Below, piece after piece: positions 9,019 through 17,289 of a stretch of 41,711 nucleotides of DNA. Both the position numbers and the translations under genes were made by a program. The stretch is from Halobacteriales archaeon QS_8_65_32. GTDB lineage: Archaea; Halobacteriota; Halobacteria; Halobacteriales; Halococcaceae. The DNA lies in contig PXRY01000067.1 of assembly GCA_003022925.1 (NCBI GenBank), positions 1-41,711 on the forward strand, written 5' to 3'. Each line of letters opens with the position of its first letter. Position 1 is the first letter of the stretch. A model generated the notes under the pieces. The model saw nothing but the letters and a program-made list of their open reading frames with translations, searched no databases and was not told where the DNA came from.

Positions 9019-9495
9019 TCACCGGACGACCGTCTTCACCGTCGTGATCGAATACCCGTCGACCAGGATCCGAACGGTAATCTCCTCGCCCGGACTCGGC
9101 ACCGGATCGTTGCTTCCGGCGATCGTGAACCCGGCCCGTTCGCCAGCACTCCACCTCGCGTCGCTCGATCCGCTATTGAACGGACCGGTCGGCCCGCTCT
9201 CGAACCCGGTCGCCGAGAAGAACGGAACGGGTGGCTGGTAATCGAGCGCCTCCCCGTCGAGCGAGACTCGTACGTCTAAGTCTTCGGCGTCGAGAGCGTC
9301 GCCGGCGACATGGGTGAACTCGACGTGTGTCTGGCCGGTCCCGGCGCTGTAGTCAGCTTCGGCGGTGATCGCGGCCCCTGGCGGGTCTTCGAGGTCCGAG
9401 CCGAAGGCCATCCCGCCGACGAGCGCGGCTAACACGACGGTGATGAGTACCAACACTGTGACGCCGACGACCGGCGCGACGCCCCTTTGTCCCAC
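9019..9495 (-). CDS. Archaeal type IV pilin-like protein
   Basis: 158 residues from GTG 9493-9495. The N-terminus (GQRGVAPVVGVTVLVLITVV) is a class III pilin signal: a short basic head and then a long hydrophobic helix of about 22 residues that both anchors and packs pilins, as in the haloarchaeal pilin N-terminal family (PF07790). The rest is an acidic beta-rich outer domain (for example PGAAITAEADYSAGTGQTHV and ITVRILVDGYSI). After cleavage by a prepilin peptidase (PibD) it would be assembled or held at the cell surface. It lies downstream of the secreted protein gene on the same strand (145 bp gap), so the two could share regulation. Its exact role, adhesion pilin or minor pilin, is unknown. 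Confidence 0.8.
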   Translation of the reverse strand: MGQRGVAPVVGVTVLVLITVVLAALVGGMAFGSDLEDPPGAAITAEADYSAGTGQTHVEFTHVAGDALDAEDLDVRVSLDGEALDYQPPVPFFSATGFESGPTGPFNSGSSDARWSAGERAGFTIAGSNDPVPSPGEEITVRILVDGYSITTVKTVVR

Positions 9496-9640
9496 TCTAT
9501 GGACTACCGCCGGCTTCTCGTATCAACGTCCGCCTGACAGGTCAGGTCGGACGACGAACGCCGGACACCCGCCCCTATACAGAGCCCCTCCGCCGTCGGT
9601 ACTGGTTCCGTCGACGTCCGTTCCGTCAGCGTCGGTCACG

Positions 9641-11089
9641 CTACGGCGTGCCGGCGGTAGCGTTACCGGGAGCGATCGTGGCGTTCCCGGCAGTGGTCGT
9701 GGCGGTTTCGGTCCCGGCCTTGATCGATCGGTTCCCTGGCGGTGGCGACCGGGTTCCCGTCGCGGCCGGTCGATCGGCGGGTGGGGGCATCGCGGTCCCT
9801 TCGGCCGCCGCCCCGTCGTCGCCGGTCGCCGCTCGGGAACTCGACGCGACGCGCGTCGTCACGACCCGATCGCCGTCGGTCACCGTCAGATTGAGCTCCC
9901 CGCGCGGGGAAATCGCCCAGAGGCTCCCGTCGAGACCGGTTCGGCCAACGGTGCGATCGTCGACGACGACGGTGGCGTTGACCGGTTCGCCGCTCGTAGC
10001 CTCTGTGACCGAGACGTTCATCGGACCGGTCGCGTACGTCCGACGGACCGCTACGTCGAGTCCCTCCCCGGTTGCCGTGATCGGCGGCGCGGTCGGCACC
10101 CGTCGCAGGGACTTGACCTGGACCTCGCGGAAGACGCTCCCAGTTCGGGGATCGAGGTGCGTGGTCAGTCTCCCCTGCCGGTGGAAGACTGTGATCCGGT
10201 AGCTCTCGGCGGCTGGCCCGCCGGCCGATTCGACGCCGGTCGAGGTGTTCCACGCCCACGGGTACAGCGCGATGACCCGGTCGAGCGCCGCCGAGAGCCC
10301 CGCGGGCCCGTCGGGCGGGCCGTCGGCGCGATCGGCGGGCAGGTATGAGTCCCGGACGTACCGACCCCGGTCGGTCGTCGCGAGTACGACGCCGGTGTTT
10401 CCCACCTCGACGTAGACCCCGATCGGGCCGAAACCCCGGAATGCCCCGACGAGCCGTCCGCGAAGCGGGCTCGTGACGATGCCGAGTTCGACCCGCCGGT
10501 CGCGCGCCCAGCTGGCGACCGACTCGCCGCCGATCGCGGTCCCGGGCACCGACGCCGCGGCGGTTTCGAGGCGGGAAACCGCCCCTAAGAGTTCGCTCGC
10601 ACGCACCTGCCCGTGCGCGAGCGTGTAGACGAACTCCCGTGTCGTCTCGCCCCCGTTACTGTACGCCGCGATCGCCGCGCGCTGGGACGTCGAGAGGCGA
10701 TCGATCCGTCCTTCGATCCGCTCGCCTGCGTCTCGGATCACGACCTGTTTCGCCGCCGTGGTGTTCGCCCGCGAGAGCCGTTCGTCGATCGCCAGCGCCG
10801 CGACCCGTCCCTTCGTCGCCGCGGCGTCGGCCGCGAGCGCCCCGCCGACGTCGAGGCTCGCCTCGGTTACCGTCGCGTTCGTCACGTTTTCAGGGGGGAT
10901 CGCGAGGTACGATGTCGTGTCATTGGGCGCGGTCGCGAGAACCGGTGTCGAGGGATCGAGCGTGCTCGGTTCGCTCCCGCGATCCGCCATCGCCGTCGCC
11001 GTTGTCGCTGTCGTAACCGGGCCGCCCGCGACGACCGCGACCGACGAGCACAGACACAGCACTGCGACGACCGCGACCGTCCGGTGCAT
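9641..11089 (-). CDS. Secreted haloarchaeal protein, likely DUF7096/DUF7094 type
   Basis: 482 residues from ATG 11087-11089. A Sec-type signal peptide covers about residues 1-22 (HRTVAVVAVLCLCSSVAVVA). The middle has a helical segment (about 85-170) and a beta-rich domain with aromatic residues (FRGFGPIGVYVEVGNTGVVL). A carboxypeptidase-regulatory-like or Ig-like stretch (MNVSVTEATSGEPVNATVVV) precedes a Thr/Pro/Ala-rich C-terminal tail with several N-glycosylation sequons (NAT). I see no catalytic motif. The DUF assignment is from memory of similar haloarchaeal proteins and is tentative. It is divergent from the membrane winged-helix gene across a 148-bp shared promoter region, which suggests joint control or function at the cell surface. 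Confidence 0.6.
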   Translation of the reverse strand: MHRTVAVVAVLCLCSSVAVVAGGPVTTATTATAMADRGSEPSTLDPSTPVLATAPNDTTSYLAIPPENVTNATVTEASLDVGGALAADAAATKGRVAALAIDERLSRANTTAAKQVVIRDAGERIEGRIDRLSTSQRAAIAAYSNGGETTREFVYTLAHGQVRASELLGAVSRLETAAASVPGTAIGGESVASWARDRRVELGIVTSPLRGRLVGAFRGFGPIGVYVEVGNTGVVLATTDRGRYVRDSYLPADRADGPPDGPAGLSAALDRVIALYPWAWNTSTGVESAGGPAAESYRITVFHRQGRLTTHLDPRTGSVFREVQVKSLRRVPTAPPITATGEGLDVAVRRTYATGPMNVSVTEATSGEPVNATVVVDDRTVGRTGLDGSLWAISPRGELNLTVTDGDRVVTTRVASSSRAATGDDGAAAEGTAMPPPADRPAATGTRSPPPGNRSIKAGTETATTTAGNATIAPGNATAGTP

Positions 11090-11237
11090 TCGTTTGCAGA
11101 TGGCGCTCCGACTACTAAAATCCGTACGCTAAGTTCTTCGGTATCGCCGCCCGAGGACCGTCGAGACCTTTCAGATCGCCCGGTAAAACTTTATTACGGA
11201 CGAAAGTGTTTTGCGCGCGGCATAACACCTCCCTGGC
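11090..11237. promoter_or_regulatory. Bidirectional promoter region
   Basis: 148 bp between two divergent cell-surface genes. On the minus strand TTTTAG lies about 26 nt before ATG 11089. On the plus strand CTTTATTA (about 11186-11193) lies about 45 nt before ATG 11238. A single DNA-bound regulator could act on both genes. Confidence 0.45.
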
Positions 11238-12593
11238 ATGCGCGTCGTCGCGCTGGTCGTCGCCGTGTTCGTCTGCACGACGGCGAGCGCCGCGGCCCCG
11301 TCCGGCCCGCAGGGACCGTCCGGGGCCGGATCGATGGCTCCGACTCCTGCGGGCGACGTCCCGGTTCTCCCGGCGGCCGACACTTCCGATGCGGCCCCAA
11401 TCCGGCCCGGCCCGGTCGTCGTCGCCCTCGGAACGGAAGTCCCACAGACCGGCGGCGGGACGGGTCCAGTTGCCGGTCCCGGCACGGTCGACTCGGCGGG
11501 GACGAACCTGACCGTTCGTCTGCGACCGAACGGCGACGCGGTCTGGAACGTTTCGATCGCGGTCCCCCTCGCCGGCTCCAACGAGACCCGGGCGTTTCGC
11601 GACCTCGCCGACCGGCACGAGGCCGGTCGTGCCGACGTCGGTCCGTCGATCGCGCCGTTCGAGCGGGCGATCGACGCCGCGAGCGCGGGGACCGACCGGG
11701 AGATGACACTGCTCGACGTCTCCCGGTCGGCCCGGATCGAGAACGGAACCGGCTACCTCACTTTGCGGTTCCTCTGGACGAACTTCGCGACCGAAAGCGG
11801 CGGCCGCCTACGCGTCGGCGATGCCTTTCGTACCCCGCGAGGCACCTGGTTGCCCGGCCTCGCCACGAATCAGACCTTCGTGATCGTACCGCCGTCGGGG
11901 TATGGCGTCAATAGCGCGCCGATCGGGCCGGATAACGGCACCTTGCGCTGGGAGGGACCCGAGGAGTTCGAGCCGGGCTATCTCTCGGTCACCTATCGGC
12001 GCGGCCTCGCCGGACGAACGACGACGACTGCGACGGCGACGGCGACGACGACGCCCCCGCCCGACGCTGAGGAGGGTCTCGTGCCGATCGCCAGCGGCGC
12101 GGCGCTCGGCATCGGTCTGTTGGTGGCGATGGTGCTGTACGCCCGCTCACGCGGGACCCCGCTGCGCCTCGGCGCTACCGCTGCCGACGGCACGGACGCC
12201 GATAGCGACTCGTACGATACGAGCGGGGCGAACGACCCGCCAGCCGACGCTGAAGTGGACGCGAGCGACGAGTCCCCCGGCAGCGCAGCCGCCGACAGTG
12301 CGGCCGCCGGCACTGCGGCGACCGGCGACGGGACCGACGGGAACGGCGGCGTCGACGAAGAACTGCTTTCGGACGAAGAACGCGTCGAGCGCCTGCTCGA
12401 AGCGAACGGCGGGCGGATGCGCCAGGCCGTTATCGTCACCGAGACCCAGTGGTCGAACGCGAAGGTCTCCCAACTGCTGTCCGCGATGGATCGCGCCGAC
12501 CGGATCGACAAGCTCCGCATCGGCCGCGAGAACCTCATTTCGCTACCCGACGCGGACACGAGCGACGCCGATACGAGCGACGCAGACGACTGA
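11238..12593 (+). CDS. Membrane-anchored winged-helix transcriptional regulator (DUF7345/DUF7343-like)
   Basis: 451 residues. A signal peptide (about 1-19) leads to an outside domain with NLTV, NVSI and similar sequons and a beta-rich core to about residue 260. A Thr-rich stalk follows, then one transmembrane helix (about 280-303, ASGAALGIGLLVAMVLYA). The inside part has an acidic linker of about 80 residues and a C-terminal winged helix (EERVERLLEANGGRMRQAVI, then TQWSNAKVSQLLSAMDRADR). The layout, sensor outside and DNA-binding domain inside on one chain, suggests one-component signalling. The DUF names are from memory. The tail repeats a DTSDAD-type motif. The signal and targets are unknown; the divergent secreted gene is the first candidate for either. 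Confidence 0.7.
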   Translation: MRVVALVVAVFVCTTASAAAPSGPQGPSGAGSMAPTPAGDVPVLPAADTSDAAPIRPGPVVVALGTEVPQTGGGTGPVAGPGTVDSAGTNLTVRLRPNGDAVWNVSIAVPLAGSNETRAFRDLADRHEAGRADVGPSIAPFERAIDAASAGTDREMTLLDVSRSARIENGTGYLTLRFLWTNFATESGGRLRVGDAFRTPRGTWLPGLATNQTFVIVPPSGYGVNSAPIGPDNGTLRWEGPEEFEPGYLSVTYRRGLAGRTTTTATATATTTPPPDAEEGLVPIASGAALGIGLLVAMVLYARSRGTPLRLGATAADGTDADSDSYDTSGANDPPADAEVDASDESPGSAAADSAAAGTAATGDGTDGNGGVDEELLSDEERVERLLEANGGRMRQAVIVTETQWSNAKVSQLLSAMDRADRIDKLRIGRENLISLPDADTSDADTSDADD

Positions 12594-12606
12594 CACCTAC
12601 TGCTGA

Positions 12607-12697
12607 CGATCGGCAGCTAACGACTGACGGCCGACGGCCGGCGGTCGACGACCGCCGGGCAGCGACGCCCACCGACCGCTGGACGCAGAGCAGCGAT
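12607..12697. repeat. Degenerate 7-bp periodic repeat, 13 units
   Basis: Thirteen consecutive heptamers keep one register: cgatcgg, cagctaa, cgactga, cggccga, cggccgg, cggtcga, cgaccgc, cgggcag, cgacgcc, caccgac, cgctgga, cgcagag, cagcgat. Every unit starts C then G or A. A 7-bp period is not a codon multiple, so this is not coding sequence. It fills the gap between the membrane regulator and etfB. Confidence 0.55.
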
Positions 12698-12779
12698 AAT
12701 GGTCGAATTGATCCTGGGCTGTTGGCGATATCACCCGGTTTTTCACAACCGTTAACTCCGATCCGTTCGTCATTCGCGT

Positions 12780-13586
12780 ATGAAAATCCTCGTCACGGTA
12801 AAGGAAGTCGCCGAGGCCGCCGACGACTTCGAGCTCTCGGAGAACGGTCTCGACATCGACGAGCGCTACCTCGAGTATGACCTGAACGAGTGGGACGAGT
12901 ACGCCGTCGAGGAGGCCGTTAGCATCGCGGAAGAAACCGACGACGCCGACGTCGAGGTCGTCTCGGTGACGATCGGGCCCGAGCGCTCCGAGGAAACCAT
13001 CCGCATGGCGCTCGCGAAGGGCGTCGACCGCGCGATCAGAATCTGGGACGGGACGATCGAGGAAACGGACCTCTTGGACGTCGAGGCCCGTGCGGAGATC
13101 CTCGCTGCGGTCGTCGCCGACGAAGAGCCCGACCTCGTGCTGACGGGCGTCCAGGCGAACGACGACGGCTTCGGTGCAACGGGCGTTGCCCTCGCCGATA
13201 CGATCGGCTTCGAGTGGGCCGCCGTCGTCAATCACCTGGATTTGGACGTAGCGGAAGGGATTGCCCACGTTCACCGCGAGTTGGAGGGCGGGGTCGAGGA
13301 GCTGACCGATGTCGAACTCCCTGCCGTGCTCTCGATCCAGACGGGGATCAACGAGCCCAGATACGCGAGCCTCAGAGGTATTCGCCAGGCCCAATCGAAG
13401 GAGATAGCCCCCTATGGACTCAGTGACCTCGGACTCGACGCGGCGATCGTCGACAGTCCGCTCTCGCTGACGAGCATGTACGAACCCGAGACCGAAAGCA
13501 GTGCAACAGTGTTCGAGGGCGATCCCAGCGAGGAGGCCGGCCAGTTGGCGGAGCTGCTCCGCGATCGAGGGGTGGTCGAGGCATGA
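12780..13586 (+). CDS. etfB: Electron transfer flavoprotein subunit beta
   Basis: 268 residues, the usual size. It starts MKILVTVKEVAEAADD and carries the ETF-beta signature LPAVLSIQTGINEPRYASLR followed by GIRQAQSKEI (about residues 180-210). A second conserved stretch, LVLTGVQANDDGFGATGVAL, precedes it. With etfA it forms the heterodimer that accepts electrons from acyl-CoA and other flavin dehydrogenases in the cytoplasm and passes them to the membrane quinone pool. Its stop overlaps the etfA start (ATGA, 13583-13586), so the two are translated as a pair. A TATA-like CGTTAAC (about 12750-12756) lies near -27 and suggests a leaderless start. No acyl-CoA dehydrogenase gene is nearby. Confidence 0.95.
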   Translation: MKILVTVKEVAEAADDFELSENGLDIDERYLEYDLNEWDEYAVEEAVSIAEETDDADVEVVSVTIGPERSEETIRMALAKGVDRAIRIWDGTIEETDLLDVEARAEILAAVVADEEPDLVLTGVQANDDGFGATGVALADTIGFEWAAVVNHLDLDVAEGIAHVHRELEGGVEELTDVELPAVLSIQTGINEPRYASLRGIRQAQSKEIAPYGLSDLGLDAAIVDSPLSLTSMYEPETESSATVFEGDPSEEAGQLAELLRDRGVVEA

Positions 13587-14533
13587 CGGTACTCGCCGCC
13601 GCCGAACACCGCCGCGGCGGCCTGCGCGACGTGAGCTACGAACTGATCAGTGCGGGCCGCGAACTCGCGGACGCTCTCGGCACCGAGTTTTACGTCGCCG
13701 TCATCGGCGGCACCGTCGCGGAGTTCGCCGAGCAGTTGAACCGCGAGGGCGTCGACGTTATCTACACCGTCGCCGAAGGCGAGGAGTTCAACCACGGCGT
13801 CTACACGCAGGCGATCGCGTCGCTGGCGGCCGACCTCGACCCGGCGGTCGTGATGATGCCGAACTCCGTCAACGGGCTCGATTACGCCCCGGCGGTCGCC
13901 AGCGGACTCGAACGCCCGCTCGTCACCGACGTCGTCGGCTTCGAGGTTACGGACGGCGTGACCGCCGTGCGCGAGATGTACGCCTCGAAGGTCGAGACCA
14001 CCCTCTCGATCGACGCCGATCGCTTCTGTGTAACGATCCGGCCGAACGAGTGGCCGGGAGCCGAGGGTACCGGCGACGCCGAGGTCCGCGAGCACGACAT
14101 CGAGATCGACGACTCGCGGGTCCGATCGACGGTGACGGGCTTTCAGGAGGTCGGCGGCGGCGACATCGATATTTCGGATGCCGACGTGCTCGTAAGCGTC
14201 GGCCGGGGCATCGAGGAGGAGGAAAACATCGAACTGATCGAGGAACTCGCGGATACCCTGGGCGCGACGCTTTCGTCCTCGCGGCCGATCGTCGACGCCG
14301 GCTGGCTCCCCAAAAATCGCCAGGTCGGCCAGTCGGGCAAGGTCGTGACGCCCGATATCTATATTGCGATCGGCATCTCGGGGGCGGTGCAACACGTCGC
14401 CGGCATGAAGGGCGCGGAGACGATCGTCGCGATCAATACCGATCCGAACGCGCCGATCTTCGATCTCGCCGACTACGCGATCGTCGACGACCTCTTCGAG
14501 GTCGTGCCCGAACTCACCGCGCAGTTCGGCTAA
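13583..14533 (+). CDS. etfA: Electron transfer flavoprotein subunit alpha
   Basis: 316 residues. The N-terminal alpha/beta domain starts TVLAAAEHRRGGLRDVSYEL. The C-terminal FAD-binding domain shows the full family signature: SSSRPIVDAGWLPKNRQVGQ, then SGKVVTPDIYIAIGISGAVQ, then HVAGMKGAETIVAINTDPNA, then PIFDLADYAIVDDLFEVVPE. It binds the FAD that passes electrons on. It overlaps etfB by 4 bp. Nothing is unusual in length or motifs. The 120 bp after its stop, before the prenyl synthase gene, show no gene. Confidence 0.95.
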   Translation: MTVLAAAEHRRGGLRDVSYELISAGRELADALGTEFYVAVIGGTVAEFAEQLNREGVDVIYTVAEGEEFNHGVYTQAIASLAADLDPAVVMMPNSVNGLDYAPAVASGLERPLVTDVVGFEVTDGVTAVREMYASKVETTLSIDADRFCVTIRPNEWPGAEGTGDAEVREHDIEIDDSRVRSTVTGFQEVGGGDIDISDADVLVSVGRGIEEEENIELIEELADTLGATLSSSRPIVDAGWLPKNRQVGQSGKVVTPDIYIAIGISGAVQHVAGMKGAETIVAINTDPNAPIFDLADYAIVDDLFEVVPELTAQFG

Positions 14534-14653
14534 AATCGAACAACATAGCACCGATCGTCAGCGTCGCTCGGATGGCCGATTCGCTGCGCTGTTGCTTCTT
14601 CGGCTTCGAGCTTTCGTCACGTACTTGCACCGTCCGTCCCGACCTCCCCGTAG

Positions 14654-15496
14654 ATGGAGTACCTGGACCGGCGCGTCGAACACATCGAAGAACGCGCGGT
14701 TTCGGTGCTCGACGCGGTCAAACCCTCTCCCCTCGCAGAACAGGTCCGCCACGTCGTGCTCTCGGGCGGCAAGCGGGTCCGGCCGATGATTACCCTGCTT
14801 GCCTGTGAGGCCGCCGGCGGCGACGCCGAGGACGCCCTCGATTTCGCCGTCGGGATCGAACTCGTCCACAGCGCCTCGCTGGTCGTCGACGACGTGATCG
14901 ACGGTTCGGACACCCGCCGCGGCACCGACAGCGCGTGGGCGGCCTTCGGCTACGGCCCGGCGATCGTCGCTTCGGACGGCTTGCTCGGCGAGGCCTTTTC
15001 GCTATTTCTAGCCGACGAGCGCGCGACCGAGATCGTCGCGCGGGCGATGGTCGACCTCGGCGAGGGAGAAGCGATCGAGCTCGCGGCGGTGCCCGAAACC
15101 GGCGAGGAGTACCTCCGGCTCGCCCGCCGGAAGACGGGCGCGCTTTTTCGGGCGGCCGCCCAGTTAGGAGCCGTCGCCGCAGACGCCGACGACGCGACGA
15201 TCGAGGCCTTCGGCGAGTACGCAGAGCGCGTCGGTGTCGCCTTTCAGATCCGCGACGATGTACTCGACGCGACCGCCGAGGCCGACGAGTTAGGCAAGCC
15301 AACCGGTCACGACGCCGCAATGGACCGGCCCTCGCTCGTCCGCGTCACCGACGTCTCCCCGGAGGAAGCGAACGAACGGGCCCACGCGCACGCGAACGAC
15401 GCGCTCGAAGCTCTCTCATCGGTCGAGACGACGAACGACCGCGCCGAGGAGTACCTCAGGGACTTGGCTGAGTTCGTCGTCGTCCGAGAACGGTAA
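14654..15496 (+). CDS. idsA: Polyprenyl (geranylgeranyl-type) diphosphate synthase
   Basis: 280 residues; slightly short, but all key motifs are present. The GGKRVRP segment binds isopentenyl diphosphate. The first aspartate-rich motif is DDVIDGSD (near residue 79) and the second is DDVLD (near residue 201). This cytoplasmic enzyme condenses isopentenyl units into the C20 chain used for archaeal ether lipids. Chain length cannot be read safely from sequence alone; a C15 or C20 product is likely. A second copy may exist elsewhere, because haloarchaea often carry more than one. The start is the ATG giving MEYLDRRVEHIEERAVSVLD; the next gene is more than 300 bp away, so it is probably a single-gene unit. 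Confidence 0.85.
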   Translation: MEYLDRRVEHIEERAVSVLDAVKPSPLAEQVRHVVLSGGKRVRPMITLLACEAAGGDAEDALDFAVGIELVHSASLVVDDVIDGSDTRRGTDSAWAAFGYGPAIVASDGLLGEAFSLFLADERATEIVARAMVDLGEGEAIELAAVPETGEEYLRLARRKTGALFRAAAQLGAVAADADDATIEAFGEYAERVGVAFQIRDDVLDATAEADELGKPTGHDAAMDRPSLVRVTDVSPEEANERAHAHANDALEALSSVETTNDRAEEYLRDLAEFVVVRER

Positions 15497-15590
15497 CCGG
15501 CTCGGAACCGATTGTGATCACGACTTCGCCGCTTCCTGACCTCGCCAGCGATATTCAGTTACGCGATGAAGACCGACGGGAACCGATTCG

Positions 15591-15712
15591 GGCGGGACTG
15601 GAAGGGGCCGACCGCTCGGCTCGGGGGCTCGTTGCTCGCTTCGCTCCCTCGTTTCACTCGGTCACTCCAGTGCTTACTTTGCCCGCCGTCGCCGAGCGTG
15701 TCGGGGGCTTCC
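15591..15712. repeat. Intergenic hairpin element, copy B
   Basis: Lies in the 314-bp gap between idsA and the cobalamin-binding gene, which holds no other feature. Inverted ends are 15600-15620 (GGAAGGGGCCGACC...) and 15691-15712 (...TCGGGGGCTTCC), preceded by ggcgggact (15591-15599). The inside shares gcccgccrtc next to gccgagcg with copy A, but the two ends are swapped relative to the inside when compared with copy A. No strong central hairpin of the copy A kind is present. Confidence 0.6.
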
Positions 15713-15810
15713 GAAACGGTCGCGGCGGCGCTCTCCACGAAAGCTGCTACACGAAACATGACCACCTCGCCGGGACGTGGGTTTAACCGCCCGTCGAACG
15801 TAGCTAAGGT

Positions 15811-16737
15811 ATGCGCATCGTCACGTTGCTGCCCTCGGCGACCGAGATCGTCTACGCGCTCGACGCCGAACCCGTCGCGGTCTCTCACGAGTGCGATTAC
15901 CCGCCCGAAGCCGCCGAGAAACCGGCGGTCAATCGCTCGCGCGTCGATCCCTCCGCGTCCAGTTCCGAAATCGACGAGCAGGTTCTCGAAGCCGAACGTG
16001 GCGATGGCGTCTACGAGATCGATCTCGACGCGCTCGAAGGGGCGGACCCGGACCTGATCGTCACTCAGGGCGTCTGTGACGTCTGTGCGGTCGATTCGGT
16101 GCTCGTCGAAGACGCCATTGCCGAACTCGGTCTCGATACCGAGGTCCTGACGACCGACCCCCACTCGCTCGGGGACGTCCTCGCCGATATCGAGCGGATC
16201 GGCGAGGCGATCGGGGCAGAGCATCAGGCTGGCGAACTCGTTGCCGATCTCCGGAAACGGGTTCGGGCGATCGAGACCCGCGTTTCCGGGGCTTCCGACC
16301 CCGGAAACCGACCGCGCGTCGCCGTGCTCGACTGGCTCGATCCGGTCATGATCGCCGGTCACTGGGTGCCCGAACTCGTCGAGACCGCGGGCGGCACCTA
16401 CGACCTCGCCGCGCCCGGCGACCGCTCCGAACCGTACGAGTGGGCCGACGTGCGGGAGTACGATCCGGAGGTGCTCGTCGCCGCGCCCTGTGGGTTCGAC
16501 CTCGAACAGACCGACGAGAACCTCGCGGATCTCACCGAGCGGCCGGGATGGGACGAGGTGAGCGCCGTTCGAGCGAACCGGACGGTCGCGATCGACGGCT
16601 CGGCGTATCTCAACCGACCCGGGCCCCGACTGGTCGACTCGCTCGAACTCCTCGCCCGGGTGATCCACCCCGAAGCGTTCGACGACGACCCCGCCGCGGG
16701 TGACGGCGTGAAACCGCTCGCGACGATGCCGGCGTGA
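15811..16737 (+). CDS. Cobalamin-binding protein, BtuF-like
   Basis: 308 residues. The start MRIVTLLPSATEIVYALDAE and the segments VSHECDYPPEA and DLIVTQGVCDVCAVDSVLVE are typical of BtuF-type periplasmic-binding proteins of the archaeal cobalamin-binding group. There is no signal peptide or lipobox, so this copy appears cytoplasmic, unlike a classic importer subunit. It may bind cobalamin or a corrinoid inside the cell, or serve as an accessory factor; the ligand is inferred from the family only. It is followed after 10 bp by the JAMM protease gene on the same strand, probably as one transcript, although no functional link is obvious. The same window holds a B12-dependent ribonucleotide reductase. 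Confidence 0.75.
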   Translation: MRIVTLLPSATEIVYALDAEPVAVSHECDYPPEAAEKPAVNRSRVDPSASSSEIDEQVLEAERGDGVYEIDLDALEGADPDLIVTQGVCDVCAVDSVLVEDAIAELGLDTEVLTTDPHSLGDVLADIERIGEAIGAEHQAGELVADLRKRVRAIETRVSGASDPGNRPRVAVLDWLDPVMIAGHWVPELVETAGGTYDLAAPGDRSEPYEWADVREYDPEVLVAAPCGFDLEQTDENLADLTERPGWDEVSAVRANRTVAIDGSAYLNRPGPRLVDSLELLARVIHPEAFDDDPAAGDGVKPLATMPA

Positions 16738-16747
16738 GGCGAGCGCG

Positions 16748-17218
16748 ATGAGTACGACGAACTCGACGATCGAGTTTTCGACCGACACGTACGAGGCGAT
16801 CGTCGCCCACGCCCACGAAGGCGCACCCCGAGAGGTCTGTGGCGTGCTCGGTGGCGAGCGCAACCGATCGGAGGACGGTACGAACGACGCTCTCGACGCC
16901 GACGAGGAATGTAATCCGGCGACGCGAGTTCGCTCCGTTCGTCGCGCCGAAAACGTCGCTCGAAGCCCCCGCCGAACGTACCTGATCGACCCCGAGAAGC
17001 AACTGGCGATCATGGAAAGCATCGAAGCGAGCGGAAACGAAGTCGTCGGGTTCTATCACTCCCACCCCGTCGGCCCTCCCCGTCCGAGTCCCACCGACGA
17101 GTCCCGAGCCACCTGGGAAGGCTATTCGTACGTGATCTGCCTGCCCGACCTCCCGTTCGTCGGGTCGTGGCGCTGGGACGGCGACAGGTTCACAGGGCAG
17201 CGAATCGCGCTTCGTTGA
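16748..17218 (+). CDS. JAMM/MPN metalloprotease, desampylase-like
   Basis: 156 residues. The JAMM zinc signature is complete: Glu29 in PREVCGVLGG, His104 and His106 in FYHSHPVG, Ser114 and Asp117 in SPTD (HxHx10D spacing). Archaeal single-domain JAMM proteins such as HvJAMM1 cleave ubiquitin-like SAMP modifiers from proteins in the cytoplasm. The next gene, convergent and 71 bp away, is ubaA, the E1 that attaches SAMPs, which strongly supports a desampylase role. An insert of about 30 residues after residue 38 (SEDGTNDALDADEECNP...) is longer than in the minimal fold and varies in charge. It may also release SAMP from precursor forms. Confidence 0.85.
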   Translation: MSTTNSTIEFSTDTYEAIVAHAHEGAPREVCGVLGGERNRSEDGTNDALDADEECNPATRVRSVRRAENVARSPRRTYLIDPEKQLAIMESIEASGNEVVGFYHSHPVGPPRPSPTDESRATWEGYSYVICLPDLPFVGSWRWDGDRFTGQRIALR

Positions 17219-17289
17219 TCGACCCTTGCCGGTTGTCCGGTCGCTCAGGTCGGATCGCAACCGAGTCGTAATCCGACCCACCGGGCGAT

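Noticed and set aside
10613-11914. Long arginine-rich ORF crossing the bidirectional promoter
   Set aside because: It is a shadow of two real genes on opposite strands; long open shadow frames are common at this GC content.
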